64,000 nucleotides of DNA, from contig JBFLYK010000008.1 in the NCBI GenBank assembly GCA_040756995.1, forward strand, positions 100,054 through 164,053, in the 5' to 3' direction. Below, in pieces: positions 60,251 through 64,000 of this stretch (the stretch's first letter is position 1; every line of letters begins with the position of its first letter). This stretch comes from BP-133 sp040756995. Its GTDB lineage: Bacteria; Actinomycetota; Acidimicrobiia; IMCC26256; BP-133. A program made the position numbers and the translations under genes. The notes below the pieces were generated by a model. It saw nothing but the letters and a program-made list of their open reading frames with translations. It did no database searches and was not told where the DNA came from.

Positions 60251-60266
60251 GTTTCCCACCCGTTTC
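60251..60266 (-). promoter_or_regulatory. Candidate GlnR half-sites between glnA and glnA2
   Basis: On the minus strand GAAAC occurs twice, 11 bases apart (as GTTTC at 60251 and 60262 on the plus strand). GlnR boxes contain GaAAC with six-base spacers. The site lies in the divergent gap of the two glutamine synthetase genes. The flanking GTnAC half-sites are poor matches. Confidence 0.35.
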
Positions 60267-60350
60267 TCGCGCATGAACGCTGCGTTAAACCGGCCGGTGG
60301 GAGCGGTCGGGTGTGGTCGAAACGGCGGGCGTGGCGGCAGTATGGCCTGC

Positions 60351-61673
60351 ATGGAACGCCAACTCGAGTATGTGCTCAGGACGGTCGAGGAGCGCAATGT
60401 CCGTTTCGTGCGCCTGTGGTTCACGGACGTGCAGGGCATGCTCAAGTCGTTCGCCATCACCCCGGCCGAGTTGGAGGACGCCCTCGACTCCGGCATGGAA
60501 TTCGACGGGTCGTGCATCGACGGGTTCAGCCGCATCCAGGAAGCCGACATGCTGGCCCGCCCCGACCCCGGGACCTTCGAGCTGATCCACGTCCCCGGCG
60601 AAGAGGCCCCCGCCGCCCGGATGTTCTGCGACATCTACACACCGTCAGGGGAGCCGTTCGACGGCGACCCCCGCTACGTCCTCAAGCGCACGCTGGAGAA
60701 GGCCCGGGAGCGGGGCTTCACCTTCTACGTCAGCCCCGAGATGGAGTACTTCTACTTCCGCTCGGCGGCCGAGCCGATCCCGCTCGACCAGGCCAGCTAC
60801 TTCGACCTGACCCCCTCCGACGAGGCGTCGGAGCTCCGGAAGCAGACGATCCTGGCCCTGGAGAACATGGGCATCCCGGTGCAGTACAGCCACCACGAGA
60901 TCGCCCCGTCCCAGCAGGAGATCGACCTCCGCTACACCGACGCCCTGACGATGGCCGACAACGTGATGGCCTTCCGGATGGTGGTCAAGGAGGTGGCCCA
61001 GACCCGGGGCGTCTACGCCACCTTCATGCCGAAGCCGGTGGCGGGCTGGAACGGGTCGGCCATGCACACGCACCTGTCGCTGTTCGAGGGCGACGTCAAC
61101 GCCTTCCACGACGCCGGCGACGAGTACGGGCTCTCGCCGGTGGCCAAGGGCTTCATCGCCGGCCTTCTCCACCACGCCAAGGAGATCACGGCCGTCACCA
61201 ACCAGTGGGTGAACTCCTACAAGCGGCTGATCCCGGGCTACGAGGCCCCGACCTACATCTGCTGGGCCCGCAACAACCGCTCGGCCCTGGTGCGGGTGCC
61301 GATCCCCCGCCGGGGTGAGTCGGGCAGCCGGGTGGAGTACCGGGCCCCCGACCCGGCCTGCAACCCGTACCTGGCCTTCGCCCTCATGCTGGCCGCCGGC
61401 CTGCGGGGCATCGAGAAGGGCTACGAGCTCCCGCCCGAGGCGACCAACAACATCTTCGAGATGACCCCCGAGGAGCGGATGGCGGAGGGGATCGAGAGCC
61501 TCCCGAACTCCCTGTTCGAGGCGCTCGAGATGATGGAACGCTCGGACCTCGTGGCCGAGGCCCTGGGCGAGCACGTCTTCGACTACTTCCTCCGCAACAA
61601 GCGGCTGGAGTGGGCCGACTACAAGGCCTACGTGACGCCGTTCGAGATCAACCGATACCTCGGGGCCCTGTAG
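60351..61673 (+). CDS. glnA2: Type I glutamine synthetase-like protein GlnA2
   Basis: A 440-residue protein from ATG 60351 (MERQLEYVLRTVEERNVRFV); ATG 60342 is possible. It matches M. tuberculosis GlnA2 in length and in segments such as LWFTDVQGMLKSF, SPEMEYFYF, NGSAMHTHLSLFEGDVNAF and QWVNSYKRLIPGYEAPT. The Tyr of the adenylylation site is absent (NNIFEMTPEER), so GlnE should not act on it. GlnA2 of Streptomyces is proposed to work in amine detoxification as well as glutamine formation. glnR overlaps its stop. Confidence 0.93.
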   Translation: MERQLEYVLRTVEERNVRFVRLWFTDVQGMLKSFAITPAELEDALDSGMEFDGSCIDGFSRIQEADMLARPDPGTFELIHVPGEEAPAARMFCDIYTPSGEPFDGDPRYVLKRTLEKARERGFTFYVSPEMEYFYFRSAAEPIPLDQASYFDLTPSDEASELRKQTILALENMGIPVQYSHHEIAPSQQEIDLRYTDALTMADNVMAFRMVVKEVAQTRGVYATFMPKPVAGWNGSAMHTHLSLFEGDVNAFHDAGDEYGLSPVAKGFIAGLLHHAKEITAVTNQWVNSYKRLIPGYEAPTYICWARNNRSALVRVPIPRRGESGSRVEYRAPDPACNPYLAFALMLAAGLRGIEKGYELPPEATNNIFEMTPEERMAEGIESLPNSLFEALEMMERSDLVAEALGEHVFDYFLRNKRLEWADYKAYVTPFEINRYLGAL

Positions 61674-62377
61674 TGGAGCCGTTCCTGGTCTTCCCGGACC
61701 CGCCGCCGCCCCTGCTCGTCCAGACCCTCGACCTGGCCGGCTATTCCTGGAAGGCGGTGGCCAACGCCTCCGTCGCCGCTCAGCTCGAGCCGCCCGACGG
61801 ATGGGCGGGGGCCGTGGTCAGTGCCGAGGGCGACGCCGAGGGGGCCTTCGTCATCTGCCGGTCCCTGCGGCGGCGGGACGTGCCGGTGCAGCCCGTCCTC
61901 GTCCTCGTGGCCGGGAACCAGCTCGGCGACCTCGAGCTGCGGGAAGACCTCTTCGACGACTTTTGTCTCACGCCGTTCCACCCCAAGGAGCTGGAGGCCC
62001 GGCTGCGGCTGCTGGCCTGGCGGGCGGGGCGGGCGACGGGCCCGGAGGTTGTCGAGTACGGCGACCTCGTGATCAATCTCGAGACCTACCAGGCGGCGGT
62101 GGGCGGGCGGCCCCTCGACCTGACCTACATGGAGCACGAGCTCCTCAAGTTCTTCGCCACCCACCCCGGCAAGGTCTTCACCCGGGAGACGCTGCTGTCG
62201 CGGGTGTGGGGCTACGAGTACTACGGCGGCGCCCGGACGGTCGACGTCCACGTCCGCCGGCTGCGGGCCAAGCTGGGCGACGACCACGCCGGCTGGATCC
62301 AGACGGTGCGGTCGGTGGGCTACCGGTTCGGCCAGTCCCGCTGGGGGGTCGGCACCACCGGGCGACCCGAGACCTAG
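61673..62377 (+). CDS. glnR: GlnR-like atypical OmpR-family nitrogen regulator
   Basis: A 234-residue protein from GTG 61673, whose first base is the last base of the glnA2 stop. The N-terminal receiver domain (residues 1-115) lacks the usual phosphorylated Asp, as in actinobacterial GlnR. The C-terminal winged helix matches GlnR closely: LDLTYMEHELLKFFATHPG, FTRETLLSRVWGYEYYGG, RTVDVHVRRLRAKLG. Position after glnA2 and the GlnR-like repeats elsewhere in the window support the assignment. Confidence 0.88.
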   Translation: MEPFLVFPDPPPPLLVQTLDLAGYSWKAVANASVAAQLEPPDGWAGAVVSAEGDAEGAFVICRSLRRRDVPVQPVLVLVAGNQLGDLELREDLFDDFCLTPFHPKELEARLRLLAWRAGRATGPEVVEYGDLVINLETYQAAVGGRPLDLTYMEHELLKFFATHPGKVFTRETLLSRVWGYEYYGGARTVDVHVRRLRAKLGDDHAGWIQTVRSVGYRFGQSRWGVGTTGRPET

Positions 62378-62394
62378 CTAACAGTCGGCGGCGG

Positions 62395-62550
62395 TCAACC
62401 CTCGGCCTGGCCCGGAGCGGCGGCGCCGGCCCGGCGGCGGTCCTCGTCGAGCGCCCGTCCGATGAAGGCGCTCCACAGCGCTCCACCCACAAACAGCGCG
62501 ATCGGCCCCAAAAGCAACATCACCAACACAACGATCACGGCTCCCGCCAT
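62395..62550 (-). CDS. 51-residue single-span membrane protein
   Basis: Starts at ATG 62550. One membrane helix (VIVVLVMLLLGPIALFVGGA) is followed by a charged tail (RALDEDRRRAGAAAPGQAEG). TAGGG about 5 bases upstream is a modest ribosome site. It is convergent with glnR. The hydrophobicity and clean start and stop support it, but the function is unknown. Confidence 0.6.
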   Translation of the reverse strand: MAGAVIVVLVMLLLGPIALFVGGALWSAFIGRALDEDRRRAGAAAPGQAEG

Positions 62551-62634
62551 GGGCCCTACGGTAACCCGCCTTCCGCCCGTACAATGAACTCCGACGTTGC
62601 AGTTCCACGGAGGGGCTGGTAAAGCTCCCGAGCC

Positions 62635-63021
62635 TCAACGGGGCGCGTAGGCCCACACCTCCACCTCGACCCGGGCGCCCAGCGGGAGGGCGGCCACCGC
62701 CACGGTCGAGCGGGCGGGCCGGTGCCCGGCGAAGGCTTCGGCGTAGACCTCGTTCATCACCGGGAAGTCGCCCATGTCGACAAGGAAGACCGTGGTCTTG
62801 GCCACGTCGCCCAGCGAGGCTCCGCAGTCCCCGAGGACGGCCGCGACGTTGGCCAGCGCCTGGCGGGTCTGGTCGGCCACGCCGTTCCCGGCGAGCTTCC
62901 CGGTCGCCGGATCGATCCCCACCTGGCCGGCCAGCGTCAGCCAGTCACCCGCCCGGACGGCCGGTGAGTAAGGGCCGGCGGCGCCGGGGGCGCTCGGAGT
63001 CGGAACGGGCTCAGGGGGCAT
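62635..63021 (-). CDS. ridA: RidA family enamine/imine deaminase
   Basis: A 128-residue protein from ATG 63021. Core motifs are GPYSPAVRAGDWLTLAGQVG, DQTRQALANVAAVL, VAKTTVFLVDMGDF and ARSTVAVAALPLGARVEVE, including the Arg that binds the carboxylate of imine intermediates (PARSTV). It clears reactive enamines formed by PLP enzymes. It is divergent from the following coiled-coil gene. Confidence 0.92.
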   Translation of the reverse strand: MPPEPVPTPSAPGAAGPYSPAVRAGDWLTLAGQVGIDPATGKLAGNGVADQTRQALANVAAVLGDCGASLGDVAKTTVFLVDMGDFPVMNEVYAEAFAGHRPARSTVAVAALPLGARVEVEVWAYAPR

Positions 63022-63047
63022 CGGCTACCTCCGCCGAGGGTTCGGGG

Positions 63048-64000
63048 GTGTCCCCCGAAGTGACAGTGTCGACGGCCGGAACCGTAGGCGAGACGGCCGA
63101 GGGGTTCACTCCGCTGAGCCTCGAGGAGGCCCGGGCGCTGATGAGCGAAGCACTCACCGGAGTCGACCGCGACGCGCTGCTGGCCGAACGGGCGGAGGCC
63201 GAGGCCCAGCTCCGGGCGGCCGAGGCCACGCTCGGGATCTCGTCGCCGGACAGCAACGGCTCGGGCGGGGACGAGCCGGAGCAGGAACGGGAGGAACCGG
63301 CCCAGAACCCCCACCACGTGGAGGTGGAGGACGAGCCGGTGGTGGAGCTCGACGTGGCGGCCCTGCGGGAGGCCGCGGCGCGGGCCCGCCTGGCCGACGA
63401 CGAGCTGGCCGCCGCGGCGTCCGCGGCCGCCGAGCGGCCCCCGGGCGATGCCCAGCTCGGTACCGCCGAGGGGGCCCTGGCCCGGGTGTTGGAGATCCAG
63501 GACGAGCTGCCCGCCGCCTGGCGCCGCCTGGTCGGCGCCCTCATCAGCGCCACCGGGATGGCCATCGTCGTCGGGGCGCTGGGGTGGAACGTCTACTGGC
63601 TGCTGGTGCCGATCGCCCTCATCGCCATCCTGACGGTCGACCTGCGGCTGGCCGGGAAGGCGGCCCGGGAGGCGTCGGCGGAAGCGGCCCAGGAGCTGGC
63701 TTCGGTGGGCGTGGTCGGGGCGGAGGGATTGGACCGGATCCGCCAGCAGCGCTCGTTGGTGGACGACACCGAGGCCCGCCTCGAGGCCGCCCGGGCCGAG
63801 CGCGACGCCGCCTACGACCGGTTCGAGGAGCTGGCCCCGGGCCGGCGCCCGTCCGAGGTCGACGAGATCATCGCCGAGTACGAGGCCGAGCAGGCCGAGC
63901 GGGCGGCCCGAGCGAAGGCGCGAGCCGAAGCGGAAGCCGCCCGTGTAAAGGCCGAAGCCGATGCGGAAGCGGAAGCCGCCCGGGCTCAGGCGGAATCCGA
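63048..64000 (+). CDS. Large coiled-coil membrane protein, N-terminal part
   Basis: Open reading frame from GTG 63048 (GTG 63060 and 63066 are alternatives) that runs off the right edge, 317 codons visible. An acidic helical N-terminus (ARALMSEALTGVDRDALLAE) is followed by two closely spaced membrane helices near residues 160-200 (GALISATGMAIVVGALGWNV, LLVPIALIAILTVDLRLAG). A long charged coiled coil then continues (ARLEAARAERDAAYDRF, EQAERAARAKARAEAEAA). The layout, with helices hairpinned in the membrane between coiled coils, is seen in several scaffold proteins. I cannot name it. Confidence 0.75.
   Translation, partial: MSPEVTVSTAGTVGETAEGFTPLSLEEARALMSEALTGVDRDALLAERAEAEAQLRAAEATLGISSPDSNGSGGDEPEQEREEPAQNPHHVEVEDEPVVELDVAALREAAARARLADDELAAAASAAAERPPGDAQLGTAEGALARVLEIQDELPAAWRRLVGALISATGMAIVVGALGWNVYWLLVPIALIAILTVDLRLAGKAAREASAEAAQELASVGVVGAEGLDRIRQQRSLVDDTEARLEAARAERDAAYDRFEELAPGRRPSEVDEIIAEYEAEQAERAARAKARAEAEAARVKAEADAEAEAARAQAES

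Noticed and set aside
1..64000. CRISPR array
   Set aside because: The only regular repeat arrays are the 126-bp coding repeats; no short repeat-spacer pattern was seen.
1..64000. Selenoprotein gene with in-frame TGA, because tRNA-Sec is present
   Set aside because: Every gene that I could assign has a full-length product without read-through of TGA; the TerL frameshift is not a TGA interruption.

Overview
The window is high-GC chromosomal DNA from an actinobacterium. Evidence includes a GlnA/GlnA2/GlnE/GlnR nitrogen set, class E sortases, paired CeoB/CeoC-type TrkA proteins next to a KimA-type permease, and the actinobacterial 'helicase/secretion neighborhood' (DEAH helicase plus a small Tad/Flp operon). 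Start codons are often GTG or TTG, and ATGA/GTGA overlaps are common. Acidimicrobiia is my best guess for the class, but I cannot prove it from sequence alone.

Layout. 1-4716: proton-pumping pyrophosphatase (cut by the left edge), KimA-like K+ importer, two TrkA proteins and an OB-fold protein. 4755-7067: DUF1998 helicase. 7092-15224: two tandem copies of a three-gene surface module (LPxTG protein, class E sortase, FnIII-like membrane protein), lying between the helicase and the Tad operon. 15366-19167: Tad/Flp pilus operon. 19341-21427: HAD phosphatase, PLP deaminase, a 24-codon ORF and a selenocysteine tRNA with a 19-bp hairpin terminator. 21492-30425: sigma-70 factor, small enzymes, a pair of ferritin-like genes, enoyl-CoA hydratase, NAD synthetase and GlnE. 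30444-48726: an exported protein with six 42-residue repeats, DrrAB-like ABC exporter, TypA, polyphosphate kinase, an HDAC-like amidohydrolase, a subtilase, GSII glutamine synthetase and a TolB-like protein.

49137-58720 is a 9.6-kb integrated element. It sits in the 3' end of glnA and is bounded by an exact 27-bp duplication of the last codons of glnA. It carries a tyrosine integrase, an excisionase-like protein, a replication-type winged-helix protein, terminase small and large subunits, an HNH endonuclease and an unusual tail-like protein. The terminase large subunit is broken: one frameshift near its N-terminus, and an HNH ORF between its ATPase and nuclease domains. No portal, capsid or lysis gene is visible. 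Pairs of GTGACCA repeats spaced exactly 11 bp lie just inside both att cores and look like integrase arm sites.

58694-64000: glnA, divergent glnA2-glnR, a 51-residue membrane protein, RidA, and a coiled-coil membrane protein cut by the right edge.

Functional themes are K+ and ion homeostasis at the left, envelope and pilus display (sortases, Tad, several exported proteins), and nitrogen assimilation (GSII, GSI, GlnA2, GlnE, GlnR). A mobile element now occupies the 3' end of the main glutamine synthetase gene but restores its reading frame.
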